64,000 nucleotides of DNA. Origin: Dendrolimus kikuchii (taxonomy: Eukaryota > Arthropoda > Insecta > Lepidoptera > Lasiocampidae). Of this stretch, positions 1 to 12,430 are shown piece after piece. Every line of letters begins with the position of its first letter. Within the stretch, counting starts at the first letter, position 1. The notes under the pieces were generated by a model that worked only from the letters and a program-made list of their open reading frames with translations, had not been told where the DNA came from and did not search any database. A program made the position numbers and the translations under genes. Where the stretch lies: the NCBI GenBank assembly GCA_019925095.2, contig CM034389.1, forward strand, positions 15,444,435-15,508,434. Reading direction: 5' to 3'.

Positions 1-2341
1 ATGTAGACATACATTTCTAGCAATAAATTATTATTATATTCTATTCTATAGATAGTAAAGGCTTCATTTATCAACATTCTACGCTTCGTCAAATGTGTCA
101 CTCAATCCTTTTAATGGAAATGACACTATTTATATCACGAATTTAGCTTAAGACGACCAGAATGATTTCAAATCAACTTAAAATTCTTTTAATATATTGG
201 CATTTTAAAAGGTGTGCATAGACATTTTAAAGATTTTCAAAATAACAATAATATTGTACATATATTGTAGATAGTTCGACGCGATTTGATGGGTTAAAAC
301 AGTCATTTTGAGAGTATGACTGCATATACCATTATATCTACAGATGCTAAACATGTCAATTTCATAGCGCGATTCTCCAACAATGGCGGTTTTAGCACTC
401 CAGACATGAAGGTTTTGTTTTCTAAAGGATTAAAGCTCTTAAGCTTTGTCCACTGAGATTAATTACATTCAAGTTTTAACTTCACAACTGCTATCGTCTG
501 GACGGGTACCAATATATATTAGAAGAATTGTATTATGTGCTAATTAAGGTTTTTGAACGAAAGAACAAATTTCAAAAAGTAGTGTGTATTAATTTCGACA
601 ATAAACTTTTAGTCGTGTCATATTTTTGACAAGCTTATAATATTTCAATGAATTGTAAAAAAGTTCAGAGCTTTTTAAAAACTATAACGTAATAGGCACA
701 TGCCACCTACAAATAAGTAGTTGCAATCAAAGATGATTGCTTAAATTAATCGAAGGCGGTTCACATCGCATCGCACACACCTCCCGACGAATAACGTCAC
801 CTACAATAAGATACTACGTGAAACCCAACCAATAACAGATTGTAGTCATTGGCTATGTACGTTGAGATTTGATTTAAACAACAACCGTTTTGGATCTTGA
901 ATGAATAAAATTGTATCTGATTGCTTGTAATTCGGCGCAGACAGTCATATATGCATTTTATTTTTGAATTCATCATCATGCTAGCGTTAAATCGTGGTTG
1001 CGTTCGGAGCTCATAGTCTTCTTTCCTATATTTTTTTTTACTTAATAACGCGTTGCTTTCTGCATACATCGTCATAGAACCATTAAAACGTAACATCGCT
1101 CACGAGGTCAAGACAGAATTTCATGGGCTAATTCCTTCAATCAGAATATGGCGGAAGGGATTTTTAGGGTTCTATACCCATTTTGGCCAAAACGAAACCC
1201 CTTTATAAAATAGTCACGTCCTTCTGTCTATTTATCTACCTACCTACGTCACAAAAAATTTCTCTAAAACAACGTCGACGGAGTATATGGTACACGATGG
1301 TCTAACGAAATCGTGAAAAAAATAAAAATTACAGGTAGCCGCCGTACATGTAACTGAGGGGTAAACAAATATTTCTAGTGTAACTACATAGCCATTTGGA
1401 ATATTGTAAGACAGGCCTTGCAAAAACAGTACAATGTTCCTTGAAGACTTATTTTCATCAATACATAGGGAGAAATTTGCTTCCCAATTTGTAAAAAAAG
1501 GCCACCCCCCTCTAACTTTTGAACAATGAGGTGAAAAATTCTGAAAAAATCTAGTTGATAGGACTGACTGGAATTGTTTCGCAACGAAACTCGGTCAACA
1601 CAATTTGATAAAATAGGTTTTGGAAACAAAATCTTATTCAATCTGTTTCATCGTTTTTCTTATTATAGTAAGGTTTATGTATAATAATTAATATAACTAT
1701 TTATATTTATTTAAAAATATATTCACTCAAAAGGTAAAGAGAAAGGAAGTAAAGAATAAATTAATTAAATGGTTCCACTCCCTTAATTATAACAATATGG
1801 AACGGCTTATTACTGAATGAGCAATCGTGATGCAAGTATTTATTTAAACATTTAATATACGTGTACCTACTATTTGTTTGATCAAATTGGCGGTTTCTAC
1901 TCTTGGTAACATACACTCTGTTATTATAGTAACACACTCTCAGCCATGTGTACACACACACCCACACACATACAGGCACACATACCCCACACGTACACAG
2001 ACACCCTATACTATGCAGACACTTAAATACATAACAAAATATAAATATAATGTCATCTGAATCCTAATATTTTACAGTTTTACTAGTTTAGGATTCAGAA
2101 TGTTCTCTGTATGTGGCAAATTAGTCTTTAAATACAAAAAAAATCTTGCAGTCGGATGGCTGCCAATGCTAACTGTAACACAAGTTTGTTCCTAGTCCGG
2201 GGTCTTGACAACCACCTGACTTCACAGCTTGCGTTTCTTTGGACAATTCTGTCCTTTTTGTACTTTTTACTTGTATGTAACACAATAATGTTGTTGTTGG
2301 CTATGTAATAAAGATTTTATTTATTTATTTGTATTTTTCAG
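1..2341. other. Upstream/intronic DNA of the Tret1 gene, no exon recognised
   Basis: No coding exon is recognisable. The next exon (2342) starts inside the protein after a CAG acceptor, so this stretch is at least partly intron, and the 5' exons of the transporter lie to the left or are too short to recognise. It contains a decayed interspersed repeat at about 1150-1640 ('agggttctataccc', 'cccccctctaac', 'tgaggtgaaaaattctga'), related to repeats at 2470-2770, 24836-25130 and 62150-62700. A CA-rich simple-sequence patch lies at about 1930-2010. Short ORFs on either strand look random. Confidence 0.5.
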
Positions 2342-5219
2342 GTGTTAGCTGCCGTCGCAGTGTCGATGGGATCGATGGTTATAGGCTTTTCATCTGCGTA
2401 CACATCTCCAGCATTAAAAACTATGGAAAACAGTACCGTAATTACCGTTACAAAAGAACAGGTAATTGAATTTCTTTTAGAGTTCTGTAACCAAATGGCA
2501 AAAAAGAACTCTTATAAATTCGTCACGTTTGTCATCTGCGTACGTGTGTATATCATAGTATATTTTACTCTGAGGCTGTTGACTATAGTTATACTATATA
2601 TAAATTCAATCTGGAAGGATTGTATCTTTTATAAACCGCTATACGACTGTTATAAAATTGCGAAAAAAAAAATAGCGTGCCTAACTATATGTGTATTAAC
2701 TATAATATATAATGTTTGGCCCCTCCCTCCTCTAATTTTTGAGCTATGGAGTGGAAAATTCTGAAGTTCAATATGGTAAAACTTACAAAAACACTCAATT
2801 GAAATTAGTTTATTCAAATAACGTCGAGTAATTTTTGAGACATTGATTATTTCGGATACACACCTCTAGATATAGGACGGTCTTAAACATATAAGCGCGG
2901 CGGGGGTGCCAAAATAGGCCTGCGCTCCCATTTGCTATTACTTCCTTTTGTAATTTAACGCGCCTCTTTATTGGATTAATCAAATCAATTCTGGTAGCAA
3001 TAAGAACCAAAAGCTTGCTCTTCGCAAGTTACAACTGAGGAAGCCGAATGTGTCGGAAAAATTAGGTCTAATGAAAGTTTAAAAAACTAGCGTCTATCAT
3101 ATTATGCATGGTAAATAATTCTCACTGCTGTCAAAACATTTAGAAAACTATGTGAACCATAGATAATTGATGCGACTCATGTCCCAACTACTTGTCAGCC
3201 ACTGTTAAATCGCGGCATAAATTGTGATAAAAAATATCAATAATGTTGTAAAATTATTTTACACTTTAAATTACTTTTCACTAAATCATTATTTAATTTA
3301 CATAAAGAGCTAAATATTTACTATCATCAGTGACAAAAAAATACTGGCTGGTAGAATGCTACACACAAAAAAAACTTGACGTTTCATATGTGACGTATCA
3401 AATGAGATCATCACATTTAGATATGGATTTAACGCTTGATTTCATTAGAGAAGTAGTTTTTTTTAACCAATTAGTTTTTATTTACTTTCCTCATATTCGA
3501 AATGGAAAGCAGAGTGTTAACCTCGGGTGAAAAGCCTATTTAGGCACTTAAACTATTAGCGTCCTCGTTACGCTCTTGCACCAAACAATCTCATGCCTGA
3601 ATAGGTCACTTTTACCTCTTGTGTAACAATCTATTATTGCGCCCCCTAGGTCCCAGCACCGGGTGCTATACACTCCTTGTGCCCTCGGGTAAAGATGGCC
3701 CTGTACACATAAAATATACTAATTCCGAAGGTAAAAATAGAGTCTCTACTACAAAAATCTTCAATGTGCGTTCTATACTTGCTAGATCTTTTTAAATAAA
3801 TGATTTGCATATCTCTAACATTATTTTTTATTTACGAATAGAGAGAATAGGTCCCAATTTTATTAATGAAAATAAATGTCTTTGTACTGTAATATAATAA
3901 TGAAATATTGTTTGCACGTAAATTAACGTTTTTCTGTTTTTTGTTACCAGGGCACGTGGGTAGGCAGTTTGATGCCGTTAGCTGCATTAGCAGGCGGAAT
4001 AATCGGTGGACCACTAGTGGATTACATTGGTCGACGTAGAACAATACTAGCCCTTGCTCCGCCGTTTTTCTTAGGTTGGATCTTAATAGCTACAGCGAGA
4101 GTAATACAATTAGTATTTGTGGGTAGAGCAATATGCGGCTTGTGTGTTGGAATTGGTTCTTTAGCTTTCCCAGTATATCTTGGCGAAACGATTCAACCCG
4201 AGGTGCGCGGTACATTAGGATTATTTCCTACAGCCATTGGAAATATCGGCATTTTAATATGTTACATCGCGGGCAAATATATTGACTGGTCCCAATTAGC
4301 ATATCTAGGAGCTGCTCTACCGATACCTTTCTTTATATTAATGTTGATGATCCCAGAGACACCTCGCTGGTACATATCACGCGGGCGCAATGAAGACGCA
4401 CGAAAAGCATTGCAATGGTTAAGGGGAAAAAACGCTAAAATTGACAAAGAGTTACAAGATATTGCCTTAATGGATGCAGAGACTAAAACAGATGATGCGA
4501 GCATCAAGGAATTATTAAGTATGAAGTACATGAAGGCAATATTAATATCCTTAGGATTAATGACATTTCAACAACTCTCTGGTATTAATGCTGTGATATT
4601 TTATACAGTTTTTATATTTGATATGTCTGGAAGTTTAGTTGATGGAAAACTGTCAACTATAATAGTTGGAGTAGTAAACTTTGCATCTACATTTGTTGCT
4701 ACTGCATTAATTGATCGGGCTGGCCGTAAAGTATTATTGTACATATCATCCGTAACCATGACACTAACATTAGTTATTTTAGGTACATTTTTCTACGTAC
4801 AGGATGATTTAAAATTGGACGTAGCTAGTTTAGGATGGATACCTTTAACTTGCGTCATGGTATATTTGTTGGGTTTCTCGTTAGCTTTTGGCCCAATACC
4901 TTGGTTAATGATGGGGGAGATCTTACCCGCACAAATACGCGGAAGCGCTGCATCTATTTGCACAGCATTCAATTGGTTGTGTACATTTGCAGTTACAAAA
5001 TCATTTCAAAATATTATTGACGCAATTGGTCCCGCTGGCACATTTTGGTTGTTTGGTTGTATATGTTTTATAGGATTATTCTTTGTAGTTGTGTGCGTAC
5101 CAGAAACACGAGGCAAAAGTCTAGAGCAAATAGAAACTAAGATGACAGGTAGAATAAAGGCACGAACACGTCGAATGAGTTCAATTGCAAATATAAAACC
5201 TTTGCCAAATGGATGTTAA
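2342..5219 (+). CDS. Tret1: Facilitated trehalose transporter Tret1-like (3' two coding exons)
   Basis: Major-facilitator sugar transporter, plasma-membrane uniporter family. In insects this family moves trehalose made in the fat body. Coding exons are 2342-2461 (40 codons, after cag) and 3951-5219 (423 codons with the stop), joined in phase 0 across a 1.49-kb intron. The visible 462 residues carry the family landmarks: VGFSSAY-like helix 1, IGRRR at 66-70, PETPR at 175-179, QQLSGIN at 247-253, DRAGRK at 295-300, [10 protein letters not shown] from 354 and PETRGKSLE from 424. The C-terminus has the [12 protein letters not shown] tail typical of Tret1 proteins. No frameshift or stop is seen. 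The cytosolic N-terminus and start codon are not in the visible exons, so the gene is 5'-incomplete. A likely polyadenylation signal AATAAA is at 5418-5423. Substrate is inferred from family; other Tret1-like proteins carry other sugars. Confidence 0.93.
2462..2770. repeat. Interspersed repeat fragment in the Tret1 intron
   Basis: Just after the donor the intron carries 'gttctgtaaccaaatgg', 'cccctccctcctctaattttt' and 'gagtggaaaattctga', words also present near 1500, 24900 and 62240. This is a low-copy lepidopteran repeat whose ends resemble 'ggttccgta'. It explains an apparent 140-codon open frame that runs out of the exon. Confidence 0.55.
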
Positions 5220-5985
5220 TCATCAATTTGTTTAAGACGTATAATGTACAACAAGTACTTCGGGGCTTTTAAATATTTGTACTATATATTATATTATATG
5301 TAGTTTACAATATATTGTGTAATTATGATTCATGTACTTCCTAATGACAAATGTTGGACGATATTTCATTCAGACTAGGCTGTGATATTAAAATCGTCAA
5401 TATTCTTCATTTGGTAAAATAAAAAGTTTTTTAAAGAATTTATTTACTATTTCTATTTTTCAAAAGTAGCATGTATTTTAAGTAGTTTAAAATTTAAATT
5501 TATATCTTGTAATTAAATTATGCCACTTATACTAATACAAGTATTTTGAATATAACAAATTATTATAATTTAAATATTATACATAAGCAAGCTTTATCTA
5601 GTGTAGAAAATAAAACCCTCGAAATATTAGTTATAAGTATTTATGAATTGTTACAATAAGTATTGCAATAGAAATAGATTAGATAAACAGATTTTGTCAT
5701 GTTTTGTATTAATATAATATATGACAAAATTAAATTTTATAATAAAAATTGGACATTGATAATAATATGTTTTTGTTAAATGTTTTTGGGGCATATCCTG
5801 ACAGGATTTTATCTACCTTTTTACGGTTCCACAAAAGGGAGAGTTATGAAAAACTAAAACTAAACACAATAGCTCATAACATATGCACTTATAGTCATAG
5901 AAAAAGGTTTCATTGTCATTCTCTAACTTTTAAATTATTGTGTGAAAAATTAGGAAAGAATGCCAAGTGGTTAAACTTGATAAAA
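5220..5985. other. Tret1 3' flank, AT-rich, no gene
   Basis: Very AT-rich DNA with several AATAAA hexamers (first at 5418-5423, others near 5608 and 5740), probably the 3'UTR and downstream flank of the transporter. A small open frame at 5749-6000 has no recognisable domain. Confidence 0.5.
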
Positions 5986-5989
5986 CTCA

Positions 5990-6285
5990 TGGTAGGTTAG
6001 TTGGCAAATCTCTCTCAGATTACAAATTCGCATTTCAAAGGAGACATGGGTTCGAATTCCATAAAGATGCATCACTTAGGCAGTTTTCTGACTTGATGTG
6101 CAATTTACAATTACCATGTGCTGTCGGTGAAGGAAAACATTGTGATGAAAACGGCACATCGAAATATCTGATGTCTCAAACCTTCTAGGCAACGTTAGAC
6201 GAGAATTGCTAGTATACAGTCTGTCCCCCCAATAAATAAGGATGCCCAAGTCCAGCAGTGGGACATTATAGACTAGGTAATTATT
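5990..6285 (+). mobile_element. tRNA-derived SINE copy (decayed)
   Basis: A B-box-like 'gggttcgaattcc' at about 6048-6060 is followed by 'ggtgaaggaaaacattgtgatgaaa' at about 6125-6150, 'atctgatgtctcaaa', and the closing 'ccaagtccagcagtgggacatta'. This order (tRNA-like head, 'gaaggaaaacatcgtgaggaaa' body, 'cagtgggac' end) is that of a common lepidopteran SINE family. A related copy lies in GILT intron 3 (51370-51673). Point changes have degraded the A box. Confidence 0.6.
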
Positions 6286-6486
6286 TGTAAATATGAAAAG
6301 ATATCATTAAAATTTTTAATCTTAATTGAAGTGTCAATTTAGAGTCGATTTTTGGACTTAATGAGTACATAAAGAAGGACAATATAGAGTTATTTTAAGT
6401 AGTTTTAGTATTTTCTGTTATACAAACTATATAATTATATACCAATACCATAAACAGTGGATATTCTTTGCTTGCTTTGATTCTCT

Positions 6487-6548
6487 GTTTTAATCATACA
6501 CTACATAGGTTTCTATACAAAGAAACCTATGTGGTGTATGATTAAAAC
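6487..6548. repeat. 27-bp near-perfect inverted repeat (hairpin)
   Basis: Arms 6487-6513 and 6522-6548 are complementary over 27 bases with one mismatch (t versus c), separated by an 8-base loop 'tatacaaa'. The arms contain 'ataggtttc' / 'gaaacctat'. It is not explained by the neighbouring elements. It could be a hairpin RNA, a fold-back remnant or a replication-slippage product. Confidence 0.8.
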
Positions 6549-6887
6549 ACTCACTTATCTGATTTTATCATATAGTCATATAGACTTACCTCAAAATGTA
6601 AGTCTGAAGAAATATTCAATTGTAATTTTCGAATAAAACAAGTACTAATTCAGTAATAAATAGTTTAAAAGTGTGCATCATATAAAATATGTTATAGAGA
6701 CTACAATGACCAAATTTGTTCAAAATCTAGGTCCTAATCTATGGTCGGATTAGTATGTAGCTATACTATTACATATTTTTACCTAAAGTACTTGTGGTTA
6801 TATGACAAATTTGAAATTTTAGAAATTTTATTTAGTTATATATGTAGATCGTAAACAATACTACAGTTAAGCTATGCTGCTATGTCA

Positions 6888-7885
6888 AATAATAAAACTA
6901 TACTTTAACGGTTTTAAGTGCCATTATTGATTTGATTTTTATTATTCTGAAGTTCACACTCCACACCAGCTTCAAAAGTGCCCTAAACCACCTTAACTTA
7001 AGCCGTGCCCTGCTACCCTGCTCTACATCAAGGGAGTTACAGACAGAATTGGGCATTTCCTCAGGCGAGCTTTGATCAAAATATATTTCAAGCAGCATAA
7101 AAACATTATCCAATTTTTGAAACCTGTAAAATGCAATATCCCACTCCGGGATACAGGTGTCTATGACACTACGCTCGATTGTGAGTGTGGTTTATCATTC
7201 ATTTAGCAAACAAACAGAAGCATAAAAACATGAGTAAAAGAACACATTGCTGACATGAAACACACAAACAAGGTCTACTACGCCGATGATCAGTGAACAC
7301 TTGTTGAATAAACCCAACCACTACATCAAATTCAATAAACCACAAATCCTTGCAAAAGGGAATCATTTCATACCTAAAATGATGAGGGAGGCTATTAAAT
7401 TCAAAAAACACCCAAATTTCAATAGAGAAAATGGTTGGCAAGTACCACCTGTTTGGGATCTAATCATTAAAACTATTAAGACCCAAACCCAGCAAAAACC
7501 AACTGCCAGACTTCAAGACACTGTGAGCTCTTTCTGCGTGTAAAGTAATACAAACCAACTTGATTAACAATTTCTTTTTATTTCACCTCCCACCTATTTT
7601 AATATTAAATAAAATTATTAGAGCTAAGCATTTTGTTTAAGAGTTTCTTGCACTGTTTGTTCTCTTGAAGCCACAACATGTTGCAAAGTGGCAGTAAATT
7701 ATATTAGGCTCCCATAGATTAAATAATAACCATAAGCAAAATTAAAACTAAATAATTAAAATGAACAAGTTGGCGGTAGGCTAAATAAAACTTTAACGGC
7801 TACTGAAAAGTGGCAGAAATGTCAGAATAATAAAAATCAAATAAATTATGTTGTTTAAAACAGTTAAAATGTAGCTTTATTATGA
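6888..7885 (+). mobile_element. Penelope-like retroelement remnant with inverted terminal repeats
   Basis: A C-terminal GIY-YIG-type coding remnant (7009-7543) is followed by an AT-rich 3' region. The left end (6888-6958, 'aacggttttaag', 'tttgatttttattattctga') is the reverse complement, with changes, of the right end (7818-7883), so the remnant is bounded by inverted copies of the same terminal sequence. Oddly oriented terminal repeats are known in Penelope-like elements. The block 7700-7885 ('aggctcccatag', 'caagttggcggtaggctaaataaaac') recurs inverted at 42114-42342. Most of the reverse transcriptase is missing. Confidence 0.65.
7009..7543 (+). pseudogene. Penelope-like RT/GIY-YIG C-terminal fragment, broken
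   Basis: One frame across about 7009-7205 reads LLYIKGVTDRIG..LRRALIK..FLKPVK..IPLRDTGVYDTTLDCECGL, which matches the linker and start of the GIY-YIG endonuclease domain of Penelope-like proteins (GVY followed by C.CG). The frame is then lost. It resumes at 7286-7543 with ISEHLLNKPNHYIKFNKPQI..HFIPKMMREAIKFKKHPNFNRENGWQ, the usual C-terminal block (EHL, H.I.F, REAI.I.KHP.N.NREDG). About 80 bases between the two blocks are deleted or scrambled, so no functional protein is possible. Confidence 0.65.
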
Positions 7886-7889
7886 AGAC

Positions 7890-8616
7890 TAGTCATAAAC
7901 CTTAAGAAATAAGCTCTATGTCAACCTATTCTCCCTCTGATCTGATCTGTGATCAGTGGTTGAAATTTTATCTGAAAATAATTAATCAGAATTTATCGAT
8001 AAAATCTAAATATTATCAGTTTCCTGTTTTTAAGGCAGCATTACATTAATGAGCAGGTTATATTATATAGCTTCTATAAAACTTGTTGTAACTTTTGTCC
8101 TTTAGTAATGAGGAGTAAAAAATTGAGGTTAATACTGTGGTTGTATTTATTTCTTTGTTAATATTTGTGTGTCGAGACAAACCTTTTTGCCCACTGGCTG
8201 GTAGGACAGATTTTGAGTTTGTAATTGACAACTGTCATTACAATACAGTGAGAGAAAAGTCGCCGTAATGGATATTTTATTTATATCCACAATTATCTGA
8301 TTGTGCATAGGATATGTCTTCATTTGGTAATGTGAAAAAAGAGAAACAAAAGAGAAAATTATACATATTTATAGTGTATGGGTTGTTTTACTCCTGCAAC
8401 AACCTGTCATCTGTTTCTAACAATCTTTGAAACCATCATTTCTCTGTAGATTCAAAATATGCACTTGAATACTGTAAGGGCATGTAGATATAATGATTTC
8501 ATTGACATGGGCCTAAGTGTATAAGACCATTACACAATATTAAAGTAACTTAACAACAAGACTGATAAGTTGCTTGAGCAAAGCAAAGAAAAGGAAATAA
8601 GATTTGAATTATTTAC
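7890..8616. other. Non-coding, AT-rich; expected Roc2 intron
   Basis: This is the DNA immediately downstream (on the - strand) of the Roc2 first coding exon. I looked on the - strand for the missing RING exon (a CPLCQQDW-like end) and did not find it here or further left. No other gene is seen. Confidence 0.4.
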
Positions 8617-8770
8617 CCATCACTTGAACGCGGCAAATAGCACAGGTATCACATTCAACATCCCAGCTCCACATTGCAACTGCGTTCCACTTTTTTAACG
8701 TAAACATTTTGTCGGGCTTCTGGCCATCATTATCCCCACGGTCTAATGTGTCACAATCTTCTCCAGACAT
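8617..8770 (-). CDS. Roc2: Roc2/Rbx2 (RNF7) first coding exon, RING-box E3 subunit
   Basis: Starts at ATG (complement of 8768-8770) and gives 51 codons plus one base, ending at a GTAAAT donor just below 8617. The N-terminus [21 protein letters not shown] leads into [16 protein letters not shown] and [14 protein letters not shown], the conserved cullin-contacting strand and first RING zinc ligands of Rbx2/SAG. Rbx1 instead has WAWD and NCAICRNHIM, so this is the Rbx2 class. The protein docks E2 enzymes on cullin-5-type ubiquitin ligases. The next exon should begin with the Asp codon (phase 1) and supply the rest of the RING-H2, but it was not found between 5.2 and 8.6 kb. It may lie left of the window, beyond Tret1, or be lost, so the gene here is partial. 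Confidence 0.85.
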
Positions 8771-8904
8771 TTTTTACACAATTAAAAAGGGGTTACAATA
8801 AAAATTATATTTGTTTACGAATATCACGAAATTTGAAAGTTTATTAGTTTTTGACATTGACATTAAACAGCTGACGAATTGTTTGTGTTATTCAGTTAAA
8901 CACA
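8771..8904. promoter_or_regulatory. Short head-to-head intergenic region, candidate bidirectional promoter
   Basis: Only 134 bases separate the Roc2 start codon (-) from an ATG opening a short frame on the + strand (8905). It contains 'ttgacattgacat' and the E-box-like 'cagctg'. No clear TATA box is seen for Roc2. The promoter role is inferred from position only. Confidence 0.4.
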
Positions 8905-9009
8905 ATGGGAAGCAAAGAATTAACTCTATACAACTTTGGCATATCATGCAACAAAGTTGTTATTGCCAATATAAATGGACTAAATAGTTCACAGTTTCCA
9001 CACAAATAA
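8905..9009 (+). CDS. Short ORF / possible first exon of an unknown gene
   Basis: A 34-codon frame, MGSKELTLYNFGISCNKVV and so on, starts in fair context (acacaATGG) directly opposite Roc2 and ends at TAA. I do not recognise a domain. It could be the first exon of a neighbouring gene, with readthrough into an intron giving the stop, or a chance frame. No clear GT donor is seen inside it. Confidence 0.25.
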   Translation: MGSKELTLYNFGISCNKVVIANINGLNSSQFPHK

Positions 9010-9130
9010 ACTGTTCTTATTTAAAGTAATAAGTCAATGCTAATTTGGCATTGCAGCCTTAGATATACTATTTATTTACACAGCAATGTATCACTCTTCA
9101 AGTTGCCGCGAAAAACACAGTCCCATCTTG

Positions 9131-9356
9131 CTCTAATTTTTAATTAAGTGGGGGAAGCGCAGTGGGGTGTGTGGGATTCGCCTCGTCGGGGTGGCACTAG
9201 CTCTCTCTCAAGAATGCTATTGTCACACGGTGGTTGGGGATACCCACTAAAACCCTTGGCAGATCATCGTTGCATCCCATGTCCGGGCTGTGAACTCGCT
9301 CACACATTCACTTCTAGCCCCGACGAACGATGGCCAGCCCGTTCACGGGCAATATA
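9131..9356. other. GC-rich island, probable retroelement fragment
   Basis: About 225 bases are markedly richer in G+C than the flanks ('gggggaagcgcagtgg', 'ccccgacgaacgatggcc'). A 69-codon frame here has no recognised domain. The abrupt composition change suggests an inserted fragment of a GC-rich element, as at 34290-34912, but I cannot classify it. Confidence 0.35.
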
Positions 9357-9359
9357 AAA

Positions 9360-11850
<2,491 letters not shown>

Positions 11851-11857
11851 ATTTTCT

Positions 11858-12166
11858 GTTTTTTTTTTATTGCAGGAGTTCAGCAAACAGGCAGACGGCC
11901 CACTCGATGGAAAGCGGTTACCATCGCCTATGGACAGTTGCAACACCAAAGGTGCTACAAATGCGCTTCTGCTCGCTTAAGGGAGACTGGAACCTGAGCA
12001 GTGGTCACTAATGCCGGAAGACAACTCTAGGTTGTTATGGCGGCATACGGGTGGTAGCCATCCAGACGGGCAAATACCCTAACACCTGGCTGTGAGCTAT
12101 TTTGTCGCCTCTTACGACAGGCCGCGCGGCCGCAAAAAAATGTATTCTTTCTCCGTTCCTGCACGG
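11858..12166 (-). mobile_element. ~300-bp A-tailed retroposon, copy 1
   Basis: Read on the - strand it begins 'gtgcaggaacggagaaagaa' and ends 'gaactcctgca' followed by an A-rich tail (the T-run at 11860-11870). The same unit occurs at 15977-16292 (+) and 27815-28130 (+), and in truncated form at 29233-29431 (-), always with an A-rich tail at the same end. That pattern is the mark of retroposition (SINE-like or LINE-derived). Apparent protein frames such as ESGYHRLWTFATP are part of the repeat. Confidence 0.75.
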
Positions 12167-12297
12167 ATAGATGTGTTTGCAATAAATTATTTTAATTTAT
12201 ATTTATTAATTACCATACCTATATATTAAAGGAAGAAGATAAAATTGCAAAAAAAGAGTCACGTAGTATCGATAAATTCCCTAACCAGCTGGTCTCT

Positions 12298-12430
12298 CTA
12301 AAACGCAGCCGTACCAGCACGAGCAAATTTTTTGCAGTTTTCTGGAATATCATGGTCATGAAGACTGCTGCAGATTCGGGAGTTCTCCAACCTTTGACGT
12401 GACTTCACATATGCACCGAAGCATATTCAT
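12298..12430 (-). pseudogene. Shifted-frame continuation of the last vWA-like exon
   Basis: After the in-frame stop TGA (complement of 12405-12407), a different - frame runs open from just right of that stop to a TAG at 12298-12300. It reads GAYVKSRQRLENSRICSS and then DIPENCKKFARAGTAAF. The Cys spacing and hydrophilic character suit a continuation of the Cys-containing C-terminus. A single-base loss near 12408-12412 would explain it, either as a real mutation or as a sequencing error. Alternatively the acceptor at 12446-12447 is wrong. Confidence 0.4.

Noticed and set aside
4262..4531. An 89-codon - strand frame
   Set aside because: Shadow of the Tret1 exon on the opposite strand.
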